Shown here piece after piece: positions 38,427-49,700 of a DNA stretch of 64,000 nucleotides. Origin of the DNA: Hepsetus odoe (lineage: Eukaryota; Chordata; Actinopteri; Characiformes; Hepsetidae); contig CM029387.1 of NCBI GenBank assembly GCA_017165825.1, forward strand, positions 7,924,183 through 7,988,182, read 5' to 3'. The notes below the pieces were generated by a model. That model was not told the origin of the DNA. It ran no database searches and was given only the letters and a program-made list of their open reading frames with translations. The translations under genes and the position numbers were made by a program. Each line of letters starts with the position of its first letter. Position 1 is the first letter of the stretch.

Positions 38427-38600
38427 ACACCAAATCCTATTTATTGGTTCATTCTGTTGTCGGCTGATGATAAAAATGAATGTATGATACACGTGCTTAT
38501 TATTTATTTATTGGACAGCAATGATATTATAGTGCATAAAGTGCCTTACAGAAAGTGGATCTGTGACTGACACTATACTGTTGCCTAACCATGTGAACCA
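37941..38600. repeat. Direct duplication, copy A
   Basis: Copy A of a local duplication. Block 37941-38378 matches 40082-40478: both hold GAGAGACGTCTCTGGTGTGC, GTTGGGCTGGGCTGAGCGA and AACATACACAGACACATAAA. Block 38541-38600 matches 41130-41190: both hold GTGGATCTGTGAC and CACTATACTGTT. Several CA arrays lie in copy A. Confidence 0.85.
38257..38428. repeat. Two (CA)n arrays in duplication copy A
   Basis: CA tracts at about 38257-38294 and 38388-38428. The matching site in copy B (about 40372-40393) has only a short, interrupted CA tract, so the arrays have grown or shrunk since the duplication. Confidence 0.85.
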
Positions 38601-38604
38601 TTTG

Positions 38605-39963
38605 GGGGAGACAGCAGATCAACTCCTTCCATTTCTTCCTCCAGTCCTCTGCATCTTTCTCCTTAGACTGACTACCTTTATGTCCTCTCTCACCACATCC
38701 ATAAACCTCCTCTTTGGTCTTCCTCTTTTCCTTTCCCGGCAGCTCCATCTTCAACATCCTCCTCCTCCCAATATAATCCTCATATCTCCTGGACATGTCC
38801 AAACCAACACAACCTGCTTCTCTAACTTTGTCTCCAAAACGCCTAACCTGAGCTGTCCCTCTAATATACTCATTTCTAATCCTGTCCATCCTCGTCACAC
38901 CCAACAAAAATCTCAGTGTCTCTGACACTCAGACATCTCCAGCTCCGCCTCCTGTCTTTTCACAAAAGCCACTGGCTCTCCAACCCCATAGCATAGCTGG
39001 TCCCACTATCGTCTTGTAAACCTTCCCTTTTATTCTCGCTAGTACACGTATGTCACAAATCACTCCAGCCACTCTTCTCCACCCATTTCAAATCAGCCTG
39101 CACTCTTCACCTCTCTTCCACACTCACCATTTCTCTGAAGTGTTGATCCCAAGTACTTAAATTCCTCCACCTTTGTCACCTCTACTCCCTTCATCCCAAC
39201 CACTTCACTTCTCTTCCTCTCTCTCTCCTTTCTTCACACTCATGTATTTTGTTTTTGTCCTACTCAATTTTCATTCCTCTCCTCTCTTAGAGCAGATCTT
39301 CCATCTCTCCATGTTCTCCTCAAGCTGCTCTCGCTACAGATCACATTATCATCAGGAAACATCATCATCCAGGGAGACTCCTGTCTAACTTTGTCCATCA
39401 AACTTGTCCATTGCTATTGCAAACAAGAATGGGCTAAACACTAATCCTTGATGTAATCCAAATTCTCTGCCTCCAAATGCAATCCATCACTCCTGCTGCA
39501 AAATCTCTCAAAACAATTAATTATACACCTCATCTTTTAGCCTTCAACAACGCTTTCTTTGCTCTTGGTGCTTATTCTCCTCTGTACTACTGTCTGCTTT
39601 CATCATCTCTCTCTTACTATACTACTTCTTCTTCACTGGCCTCCTCATCTGTATACGCTTCTGGACTTCTGGGTTCCACCACCAGGTTTCCTTGTCCTCC
39701 TTCTTCCTTCCAGATGTAACACCACATACCTTTCTAGCTGTCTGCCTAATCACTTCTACAGTAGTTTCCCAGCAATCCTGTAGTCTTCAACCTCTGCCAA
39801 GGTTCTGTTAACCCTGCCTGAATTTCACATTGCAGTCCTCCTTCTTCAGCTTCTCTACCACTTGATCTCCTCTCGGGACTTCTGCCCTCACTTCCTCCTC
39901 TCTCTTGACCTCCACAAGCCATCCCACAGACCACCATCCCATGCTAGTTTAGCTATACTGACA
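38605..39963 (-). mobile_element. Decayed RTE LINE copy (reverse transcriptase part)
   Basis: On the minus strand the frame reads LGVTRMDRIRNEYIRGTAQV and matches the C-terminal region of the LINE at 9798-12906. The left end corresponds to the GGAGTTGATCTGCTGT stretch and lacks the canonical 3' tail. The right end corresponds to about position 10745 of the full copy. At about 1.36 kb for about 2.1 kb of source it has internal deletions as well as many stops and frameshifts. Its left edge abuts one copy of a local direct duplication. Confidence 0.85.
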
Positions 39964-40081
39964 GACTTAGAAAATTAGATAATTTCTGCTCCATTTCTCC
40001 AGTGCATCAATTTATCAGTTCAGAGAAATCTGAGAAACAACGAGCAGTATTTGCTCATCAGGACAGGCCATCAGAACTGGT

Positions 40082-41190
40082 GCAGAGTCAAAGTGCTGAT
40101 GCCACAGGCAATAGGTTACTGCTGTCTAGCCATTTAAATATGAATCATTTTTAAAACAGCAGCAAGTGCTTTGGTTTCAGTACTGCTCAAGAGTCTGTTG
40201 GGCTGGGCTGAGCGAGGGGCTGGGGTGTGGGCTGTGGACAGAGCAGGTATTTCTCTCTGAGTGAACTACCAGTAAAAATGAGAGACGTCTCTGGTGTGCT
40301 AATGTTTTTAAAAAGCTTCAAAGCAGCAAAGGCAGGTTTCCTAATGCATACCTCAGTCCCTTAGGGCCACCACACACACACCCACACACACACTGATGCA
40401 TGGCAATTACAATGTGAGATTCAAAGAAAAACATTTGCTCAAACATACACAGACACATAAACATAAACATGCACATGCATAATTAGTATTATTTAGCATA
40501 AATAGATTCAATGCATACAATATTGAAATGTTCAGTTTTGGTGTCTATATGATTTGCATTTACTGTATCTACAGTACTGTGTAAAATTCTAGAGTTGCTC
40601 TTTCTTTATATTTTGCTAGAGAGTCACCTTGCTGGTGCAAAAATAATCGACGTTGTCTGTCAGACTGTTTTATGTTTGGCATATTGAGTAGATTAAATGA
40701 GAGAAACTGGAACAAATAATGCACTGTGAGGTTGCAATGTGTCTACAAGTACACAGTGCTGAGATAAAGGGTTTCCAATCCCTCAGCGCTCAGCATCACC
40801 CATACACTACTCACCACCTGATCATCTGGAATCATCTGCACCTGTTTTTTTACTGCTTCATGCTTTAAGTTAGAAGCTTTGTTTTGCTTGAATGATTCAC
40901 ACAGAGGTTACAGTGTAGCTTAACAAACAAACAACGCAATCCTCTGAAACTGGTCAGGTACAGAGACTGGACTGAAAAAGTGCCAAAAATCTTTTAGGAC
41001 CCCTGGAGAACAGTTCCTCCACTAGATGTTTAGATTCAACAAGATGTATTTATTGTTCTCTTGTGCAGGGAAATTGTGCAATAATATTTGTTTTTATACA
41101 TGTTTTTATTTTGTTTATTTCTTTATTTATTGCCCTACGGACAGTGGATCTGTGACCGACACTATACTGTTATTGTCACCTAACCATGAG
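40082..41190. repeat. Direct duplication, copy B
   Basis: Copy B of the duplication, in the same orientation as 37941-38600. The middle part (about 40480-41100) has no counterpart in copy A. It begins near a TACAGTACTGTG motif (40569) that resembles a Tc1-like terminal repeat, so a later transposon insertion may explain the extra length. Confidence 0.8.
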
Positions 41191-41718
41191 CTCAACCAAA
41201 GTAATGTCTAAATGTTCAGAAATTCTATCATTCTTAGAACATCTGGTCACCACCAAGTGCTCTGAACAAGCTCATGCACATGAGAAGTTGACACATCGAT
41301 TAAAAATTATCCTTTGTGGGACAGTAGTAGTGGGTGGCCAAAGTGAGCAAGAACACACGTCAGGCGGTGTGAAAGAACTCAGTGCTGCACATGACGTCCT
41401 CCTATAATTGCTGTCATTCTGTGCAATGGAAAAAATGATTTGAACGAAAAAAAATGTAGGCTCCGCCTCTTTTTTTTAGGAATTGTTCCAATGCAGGTTC
41501 TAAACTGTTTATGGTGACACTAGTGACACAACAGATGAGCACACATGATAATATTACACAATATTTTTAGATAAGATAAAACAACAGGACATTAGACAAG
41601 AAACCACAGTTGCAAAGCAGAGGCTCACGATCATGAGTGGAGCTTTCTGCTGATAGACAGGAAAAACAAATTGATTCATACAGTCATGTACATTCACCTA
41701 TAGTTATGCTTACAGCAT

Positions 41719-41719
41719 G

Positions 41720-41774
<55 letters not shown>
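41719..41774. repeat. Compound (CA)n(GA)n microsatellite
   Basis: A short CA array passes directly into about 20 GA units. Confidence 0.95.
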
Positions 41775-41775
<1 letters not shown>

Positions 41776-42256
41776 ACCTTTTATTAACACCTTTTATTAA
41801 AAGAGTTTTCAGAGTAATGTATAATGTTATTTTAGCTTGACAAGGAAAAGCACTATATGACACATGGTTTTTCTCTCCTTTTAAACCAAGATTAAAAGAT
41901 TAAAAGTCTGGAGTGTAAATATCACATTACATTACATAAAAACATTCTGTAAAATATTAAATAATGATGCAGTTAAAGCAATGCATAAAAGCATGAAACC
42001 ATTTTTCTTATGAGAGTAAGAGTGACTGAGACAAAAGATAAAAAAGAATAAGAGAGAGAGGGGGGAAAGGCAGAGAGACACAAAAAGAAAGGAGAAAACA
42101 GAGAGGAAAATAGAGGAAGAACAGGGAAAGAGATGGGGGGTGGGGTTGCATTAGAGCAGCAACAGGACAAAACCCTCCAGACATCCTTCCTTCACAGCTC
42201 CTTGAAATTTTGAATGATGAAGTGCATCTCACCCTCTTCAGACACACTTACACACC

Positions 42257-42259
<3 letters not shown>

Positions 42260-42330
<71 letters not shown>
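42260..42330. repeat. (CA)n microsatellite
   Basis: Long CA array with a single CAAACA interruption. Confidence 0.95.
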
Positions 42331-42335
<5 letters not shown>

Positions 42336-42699
42336 CTATAAACTGTAGGAAATCTCCAGCAGTGTGAATACTGCTGAGAAAAATTGTGTTCCTACAGTTG
42401 TCCAGTTGCAATCCCAGTACAATTCCCTTCTCATCTCAGACACTCAAACAGCTGGAAAGAGGTCTGAACGTGTCCACAAGCTGTCAAAAGGATAGCTCAG
42501 TGAACATATCAGTCAAACTCAGTCAAAATGACCCTTCAAACTGTTTGAGTGTTTCATGATAAAGTGAGAGATGTTAAGTTAGAAATATATCAACTTGACT
42601 CAAAAATAAATGTTATTATATTAATATTGTTATTTTAATATACATACACATTTAGATAAGCCTCATATTAATGGATATTTATAAAAACCTGCGATTTAC

Positions 42700-42795
42700 A
42701 TGTGACCTGCCCAATGAGTGCTGGGAAAGATGGAATTCTCTGGAACCCTGGTTAGGATAAGAAGCTGGATGGATGGATGGATGGATATGGATGGA
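42700..42795 (+). repeat. L2/SINE-type 3' tail with (GGAT)n
   Basis: CCCAATGAGTGCTGGGAAAG, GAACCCTGGTTAGGATAAG and then GGATGGATGG: the conserved 3' tail of fish L2-like elements, cut off at its 5' side. Confidence 0.6.
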
Positions 42796-43043
42796 AACCC
42801 AAGCATAGTTAGAAAACTCCACAGAATGATCCTTTTACAAAGTCGGTGTGCTTGAATGTTCTAGACAAGTAAAGGGGGGTAAATTCATAAAATGTAAAGT
42901 TATTTAATAATCCTGCTTGTCATGTGCAACATTAGAAAACACTCAGTCCAGTAGTGCCATCAATAAAAGTGTTTTTTTGAGTGAGAGAGGAGCGATGGTG
43001 TGTGTCAGGGACAAAAGGACAAAAAAAAAAAGAAATAGTGAGC

Positions 43044-43083
<40 letters not shown>

Positions 43084-43084
43084 T
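43044..43084. repeat. (GA)n microsatellite
   Basis: GA-rich dinucleotide array with one interruption, part of the simple-repeat cluster left of klf2. Confidence 0.95.
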
Positions 43085-43334
43085 GTTAATAGTGACAGTG
43101 GTGAAGTGCAGCTGTGAAAGTTGGGTAGCAGGGTCAGTACTTTAATCTGCTGGCTCTGCTGAATGCAGCTGCTTCACACTGAATAATGTGAATATGAATT
43201 ATTCAGCAGAGCCAGCTGTTCATCAGTTATTATTTCTCCCTCCTCCTCCTGTTCACCTGCTTCCACCTGAATGAAGCACAAACCCTGTACCCCAGACCAA
43301 CAACCACGAGCAGGGTGAAGGAGGGAAGACCAGT

Positions 43335-43336
<2 letters not shown>

Positions 43337-43400
<64 letters not shown>
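43337..43400. repeat. (GATA)16 microsatellite upstream of klf2
   Basis: Sixteen perfect GATA units, about 400 bp upstream of the predicted klf2 start site. A perfect array of this length is expected to vary between individuals. Confidence 0.98.
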
Positions 43401-43402
<2 letters not shown>

Positions 43403-43469
43403 GATGTAAATCATGACTGCCACAGTACTACAAATAACTCTTTCAGCACTCAATCTTCAACGTATATAT

Positions 43470-43472
<3 letters not shown>

Positions 43473-43515
<43 letters not shown>
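43473..43515. repeat. (TG)n microsatellite upstream of klf2
   Basis: About 21 TG units, about 280 bp upstream of the predicted klf2 start site. Confidence 0.97.
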
Positions 43516-43517
<2 letters not shown>

Positions 43518-43617
43518 TGACATAACTTATACTCTGTTAACACACCGCTGCCGGCTGATTATTACTGTAAGAACCGTAAATGCTGTAACATCGGTTACTG
43601 CGCCTACCTCGCCCCGA

Positions 43618-43800
43618 CCAATCACATCGCGGGGGGCGAGCCCTTCCGCACCCCTCGTTGGGCGGGGCCTCGGCGCGGAGCAGCTATATGGTGTGCTCGC
43701 GCATCAGGGTGCACGCGCTACAGTGGAGAGGCTCGCGCACTCAGTCAGTCAGTCAGAGAGAGTCCTTATATAGCGGCTATTTTAAGTGGAGGGGAGGACG
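43618..43800 (+). promoter_or_regulatory. klf2: klf2 core promoter (CCAAT, GC box, TATA, MEF2/CArG-like sites)
   Basis: A CpG-rich block just upstream of klf2. It shows a CCAAT box (43618-43622), a GC box GGGCGGGGCC (43660-43669), and TATATA (43767-43772) inside CCTTATATAG, which is one base from a CArG box. CTATTTTAAG (43777-43786) is one base from the MEF2 consensus. The TATA position predicts transcription start near 43797-43802 and a leader of about 240 bases. Mammalian KLF2 is induced by MEK5/ERK5 through MEF2, so the MEF2-like site is of interest, but it is not a perfect match and its role is inferred. Confidence 0.7.
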
Positions 43801-44042
43801 AAACTCTACCTCCATCCTGAACGCCGTTTCCTCCGCGAGCATTATTGGTCCGGTGTCGTCGCGGGAGGAGGAACCCGAGCAGGGAAAAGAGGAAAGTCTG
43901 CGGGGCTCGAGCTGCGAATCAGAGCCGCGCAAGACGCCACGGTGCCCGGTCGCGAGAGGCGACTCCCCGCTGCATTAACGTGACAAACTCCTTCTTTTTT
44001 TGCCGGCGTGGTGACTAAACTTCGACTTTTTGGAGGAAAAAA
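43800..44042 (+). other. klf2: klf2 5' untranslated leader
   Basis: GC- and CpG-rich leader between the predicted start site and the klf2 ATG. I see no ATG in it, so the klf2 start is the first available. It contains an inverted CCAAT box (ATTGG near 43844) and a short T-run before the ATG. Long open frames cross it only through non-ATG starts and are not credible genes. Confidence 0.6.
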
Positions 44043-46072
44043 ATGGCTTTACCTGGAACCATTTTGCCCTCCATTTCCACATTCGCCCACCAGAAGGAGA
44101 AACTCTGGGAAAACGTGAGTACATGTTCCCTCTTCTGCTGTGTTTATAGAAACACAAGAACATCTGGCCAAGTCCATCCTTCAGAGAAAAGAAAACAGCA
44201 TTCAGTTCCAGTGTCTCAGGTGCTCCCTCAGGTCTCCTAAATTCAGCGGTGACCTCTTCTCTCCACAGTCCTTCAGAGTTTCTTAGCCTCTCTACTTTGT
44301 GCAAAATGAAACATTAGAACTGGGAAACCTGACAGGTGTGCTCAGCAGCAAGGCAGGTGCTTTCAGTACCACATCAGCATAAAAACGCCAAAATGTAATG
44401 ATAAATGAAATGTGAATTTTCTAAAATTTGCAAAGCAAAAATTGTAGATTAATGTATAGTTTGCATATAAAGGTATACTCTTTGGGAAAAACAAAAATGC
44501 AAAAACAGCTTTAATTTTTTGAGAATAAGCAAAAATCACTACATTTCCTTTAAACATAACCCAGCTCTGGTTGTGTACTTGATAGTTTTCTGACACATCT
44601 CTGTTTCTCTTTTGCAGAGATGGAAAGCAGAGGCAGAGAAACCTCTTGTGTCCATGTGCCCCACGTTCAACAGGATACAAACCACAGACGCTTGTCGTGG
44701 TGCGAAGGACGACGAGGATCTGAGCAATTTCTTGGATCTGGAGTTTATTCTGGCCAACACAAGTGGCCCCGAGGGCTCCTCTGTGGAGTACAACCCCGCC
44801 GCAGCTGTGGAGCCATGCAGCCTGTACCAGCCTGTGCCCACAGAGCACTGCTCACCACCTCCACCCTACTCCAACAGCCTCATGGCAGAGCTGCTGCACT
44901 GTGAAGTAGACAGCTCGTACAGCATGGCCAACAACCCAGTGGCCATCCAGGGACATTTTGTGGCCACCACAACCGGATTCCCCAGACAGGACTTTATAGA
45001 CAACATCAAAGTGGAGCCAATGGCTGATGGTTATGGGCCATTGATGGGTATGGTGCCCCAGAGCTGCCGGAGAGTCAAGCAGGAGGGCGACGCATCTTGC
45101 ATGATGGCCTTTGAGCAGCCCAGGCTGGCTGTTTCCCCACAAGGAGCCGGCAGCATGACCCCACCACTCAGCCCGGATGACCGGGCACATGGCCAGGCCC
45201 GGCTGTGCCACAGCTTGTTTCCACAGAGCTATTACCCACCTGCTTACCCTCAGTGCGTGCCGCCGCCCTACACACAGCCACAGCAGCAACAGCAGCAGCA
45301 GCAGCAGTTTGTTCCATTTGAAGACAGCCTCAGCCTACACAGGGGCCAAGCACACGGGACACTTCTCACTCCTCCGTCCTCACCCCTCGAGCTGCTGGAA
45401 GCCAAGCCCAAGCGAGGGAGACGTGCCTGGCCCAGGAAACGTGCTGCAACACACACTTGCACATTCGCTGGCTGTGGCAAGACGTACACCAAGAGCTCTC
45501 ATCTCAAAGCACATCACCGAACTCATACTGGTAAGTGACTTTTTCAACCCCTTTAACTTCCTCTGTTCTCTCTTATAACATTGTGCTTACATTGTACCCT
45601 CAAAGCAATGATAATGTATTGTACTGAATGGGTGAAGGCAAGATGAATACTGAATGGTAAATCTTTGGTTTAAAGGATTGAAAGCTTTGGTGTAGGATAT
45701 AAGTATGTAGTTATGTAAGTACTGCTGTATAGAAATAACTGTTGTAAGGGTAACTTCAACACTGTAGTTATTTTGTTCAACACTGGAAATTACACAGCTC
45801 AAATAGTGTCATAGTCCTGCCAGCTATTTTGTTTGTACAGTGTATGTAACACTCTCAACTTGGCACAGCCTAAAAGTCTTTATTTTCCTTTGATAGGTGA
45901 GAAGCCTTACCACTGCAACTGGGAAGGCTGCGGGTGGAAGTTTGCACGCTCGGACGAGCTGACCCGCCACTTCCGCAAGCACACAGGCCACCGGCCCTTC
46001 CAGTGCCACCTGTGTGAACGTGCCTTCTCCAGGTCCGACCACCTGGCCCTGCACATGAAGAGGCACATGTGA
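44043..46072 (+). CDS. klf2: Krueppel-like factor 2 (386 aa, three exons)
   Basis: Zinc-finger transcription factor of the KLF2/KLF4 group. The family binds GC/CACCC boxes in the nucleus and controls endothelial flow response, quiescence and erythroid genes. Coding exons are 44043-44114, 44618-45530 and 45897-46072; all introns are GT-AG and phases match (0, then 1). The N-terminus MALPGTILPSISTFA is typical of KLF2. Visible in order: acidic activation segment (residues 55-71), PPPY (105-108), sumoylation-type IKVE and VKQE (about 154 and 177), TPPLSP (205-210), PPPY (239-242), nine glutamines (246-254), TPPSSP (275-280), basic nuclear-localisation stretch (286-299), then three C2H2 fingers with ligands C305/C310/H323/H327, C335/C340/H353/H357 and C365/C368/H381/H385. 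The stop follows the last finger directly, as in all KLF2/4 proteins. The start has a good context (AAAATGG) and no upstream ATG lies in the predicted leader. The eps15l1 neighbour argues for klf2 over klf4. Whether it is klf2a or klf2b is open. Confidence 0.95.
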
Positions 46073-46748
46073 GAGACAGAGAGAAAGTGACATAAAAAAC
46101 ATCCAAAAGTATCATTACTGCCTTATTTATGTACCTTGTAATAGACCAAAAAAGACTTTTTTGTGATAAAGATTTATATTGTCCTTAAAATTTTGTAACA
46201 ATGTAGCTGGTACTACGGATCCACAGAGCCGTTTTTAAAGGCAACATGAACTGTTTAGGGGGCAAACACCAACCTGTAGGGCTGGTCCTAAATATAACTA
46301 TGTTGAAACTGGAAATAGTGTGTAAGTTAAAACAGTGCCTTTGTAGTGACGGACGCGCTGCCAGACGAGTGCAAGCCTGACGACTAGCAAAACCTGGAGA
46401 AAAAAAAAAGCCCAAAGGAAAAACTCTGTAGCCTGTTTGTGTATATGCATATGGAGTATGCACAGCGACAATGTTTTGCTTTAAAAACTGCCTCCAAAAT
46501 GTTTGGAACGACCACAACTGTAATGCATTTTGTGATACATTCTCAGCCATTGTTTAATTTGTGTGGAAATGAGATTTTTTATTCCAACATATTGTATCAT
46601 GAAGGTACAATAACCTGTTCAGGCACCAGTGTACACTAGCACATATACCAGGGCTAGATGTCCTGAGTTTTCTTTTTATGTACAGATGTTTTTTATATTG
46701 TAAGTACTGTATTTATTGTACATATTAAACTAAATTTGACTATATTCT
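46073..46748 (+). other. klf2: klf2 3' UTR with ATTAAA polyadenylation signal
   Basis: AT-rich trailer after the klf2 stop. At least two AUUUA pentamers are visible (near 46123 and in GTATTTATTG near 46712), consistent with the unstable mRNA known for KLF family members. The variant poly(A) signal ATTAAA is at 46724-46729, and cleavage is predicted about 15-20 bases later. The 3' limit is an estimate. Confidence 0.65.
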
Positions 46749-49700
46749 TATTTCCATGTGCATTTTTCTGACTTTTCCTCTTCTTTTAAACCCATGTGGA
46801 GAGAGCTCCTCCTGTTAAAAAAAGGCTCACATATTAAAACTCAGCACACTACACCAGCCTCTTATTATGGGCTACTTTGAAGTTGCTTTGGAAATCGAAG
46901 TCCCCAGAAACTCAAGCTACAGCCTACAAGCTGGTCACGTTAACTATGGGCCATTACACGGCATTTGGTTAAGTCGAGGGTACGAAGCTGCTATTCCTGA
47001 ACCCCCACTCAGGCTTATGGAGTCGGGTATTATAGTTCAGGCCAAGATGCTTTCCAGCTGCAGCGAGATGCGGCCCGCAGCTTGCGGCTTCTGCCTATAA
47101 ATACAAACATTACATTTACATAATTACAGAGAGAGAATTTAGATATGTCTGGACGGAGGGGCGCTGGGCTCCAAGCTGAAGATCCAGCACTGCAGGGATA
47201 AAGCTTAAAGATGGCACATTTAGAGAAGCCTTTGATGGTGGCTTGTTGAAACAGATGTCTAAGTGTCTTGAGTGCTGATGAAATTCAAAAATGGGACTGT
47301 TTCAAAGTTGACGTCCATTTATAAACCTTCATAACCATGATTTACTATGGAACAACCAAAACATTTATTACTTACACTTTCGCTGAAAGGGGTTCTGTAA
47401 AGTGATACCATGAAAAAAACACCATAGGTTCTCTGATTAAAATAAAAACTTCATTAACCATGTAAACGTTCTTCACCAGTGAAAGCTGTGTTGTGGATCA
47501 ATACATTCAAGGCAGGCACTATTTAGGAAGCTTTATTTTTAAAAGCGCAGTTTGATGTTCTGTCCATGGACTTCCAAAAGGGTGGAGTGGCGCCACTGTC
47601 TGAGCACTGGTTCAACCATGGTGATGACACAACCAGTACCAAAAGTTCTGGTCAATATAGTTGGCCTTGCTCTTCCTGGGTGGGTCCTCATCCCTCAGAT
47701 CCTTGCCAACGCTGGGATCTCCTAATTTGGTGGTTCTAAAACTGCATACCACAGGGGGGCGCTAAAGAGGCTGTTGGAAAAAATATAAAAAATACTAAGA
47801 TAAAATTTTTGTATGTTTTTACTTTATCACATCTGCTTTAATTGTGTGTGTAAATAGGCTGTACCCATTTTAAAATGCTTTATTAGCATTTAATATGCCT
47901 GCCAGCCAATCGCAGTTTAGGACCGTTCAGCGGCCTATTAAACAATTCTCGGGAAGTCATCGATCAGCATCATGTCTCTTGCATGAGAAGGTGAGCAATA
48001 GTTGCCCAGCGATAGAACAGATCATACCGCAGTCTGCTGGGTGAGGTGGACAGAGATGGAGGTGAACGGGGAGGGTCTAAGGAATAACTGACACTATTTT
48101 TCCACACTTCGGAGGAAATGCATGCTAACGTGCATCCACCCAGATTTAGCATCATATTATAGGTGAGGGCAATAAGGTGAGCCTGAAGTGAATTGAAAAA
48201 CAGGTAGCACATCTCAAGAACTTTGCAAAGAACAGTGCCAAAGTTAAAAACAAAATGATGACAGCAGCCATCCACACATTCATGCCTTCTGATTACGTGT
48301 AAAGTGCCATGAGTGTGAACAATGAATCATGCTCAGTGCTGGTCAACACAAATTCTCACATGAGAAAAAAAGAAGAAATATAAGCCAGGCTATTATTAGA
48401 AAACTAGCGAGGTGTAAATGTAGAAGTCTCATTTCACTTTTTCTATTCTGAGGATAGTAACTTCTACTACCAGGCCATGCATGGCCAACAATATAGGCTG
48501 CTTGTTTCCCAAGGGCTCGTGAATCTAAAGTGGGTTATGTATGTATATGTGCTTTTAAAAAGTCCCCCAATGCTGCTAATGTAGAACGCAGCACTGATGT
48601 GTCTCAAAAATTAATGTCAAAGTGGGGACACTGTCACCGTGAGATAAAGCTCTATTTTGCAGGTTCATGAACAAAAACACCCAGCCACATCCTTGTGTTT
48701 ATAAATGCGTTCCAAGTTTTGAAAAAAATTACATTTTTCAGCTCGAAAGACAGCCTCTTTATTAGCCCACTTGACACTGGAGCCAAATTGAAAAACTAGA
48801 CAAGAATGTGGCCGAGTATGTCCGGCAAGAAGTGCTTTAAATTAGCCGCACATGTGGCAGCTTAGGGGAGAGGGGAGACGTTGAACTAAAAGAATAACAC
48901 AAAAATGAGAAAAGAATTCCAGCCTGTATTTGTGTCACCTGAACCTTGCCTCGGCCGCTCGCTTGTCCTTGTTTCCAAAAATCTTTAATTTAGGCCCTTC
49001 GCCAAACTTTAGAAAATAATAACACACTCACAAAAAAAAAGGTCTCAAAGAATTTCCTGTTATTTCAAATAGGTGTAATTGACATACCAAACCACAACCT
49101 CATGCAGCTGCTAAATTATTTTCACACTCATCTCAATCTTTCCCAGTTGTTTTCATTTTCTTCTTGCTCAATATAAGCTCAACTTACCAAATGATCCCCC
49201 AAAATAATGGGAAATGAAGTTTCATAGGAGACTGTAACACCTGTTTCTTTCCCTCTTGGTCAGATGCATGTGCAGGTTGGCAACAATAAAAAAAAAACAA
49301 TAAAAAGAACAAACCTTTTATCAACCATTCATTCCTATTACTGTGTCAAAGTTTGCATCCAGGTGTTTTAGATTTGCTATGTTGGAGCTTAGCTGAACTT
49401 TATTACATTAAACGTCAGGTCAGCCAGACAGTGTAGACATTTAAGTCAGTCCTACTGCAAAAAGATAAAACCCTGTGATTTTGATTATACTACATACTAT
49501 AAAAGGCAAAAACGACTAACAATTGAATTTAGAGCTTAACCTCAATCATTCAGTTTGACCAAAACACTCTCAACACTTTTACTATTTTGCTGTGAAGCTC
49601 ATGGTGTTTAATATTTTTATGCCTGCGATAGTAAGATGCTGCACTTTGTACATTTTGCCCTTCAGCCTGAATGCATTGCTTTGTAAACCGGTTAGTCGGG

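Noticed and set aside
38563..38925. Plus-strand 120-codon frame and nearby plus-strand frames up to 39783
   Set aside because: They are antisense to the decayed RTE LINE copy on the minus strand.
43658..43983. Open frames of 65-106 codons across the klf2 promoter and leader
   Set aside because: They rely on non-ATG starts and lie in GC-rich DNA where long frames occur by chance; part is upstream of the predicted transcription start.
44852..45289. 145-codon minus-strand frame within klf2
   Set aside because: Antisense shadow of exon 2, with no motif or splice support.
45833..46072. Separate small zinc-finger gene starting in klf2 intron 2
   Set aside because: The first residues come from intron sequence; the acceptor at 45895-45896 and matching phase show it is klf2 exon 3.
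44043..46072. Identification as klf4
   Set aside because: The finger region alone cannot separate KLF2 from KLF4, but the MALxxxILPS start and the convergent eps15l1 neighbour point to klf2.
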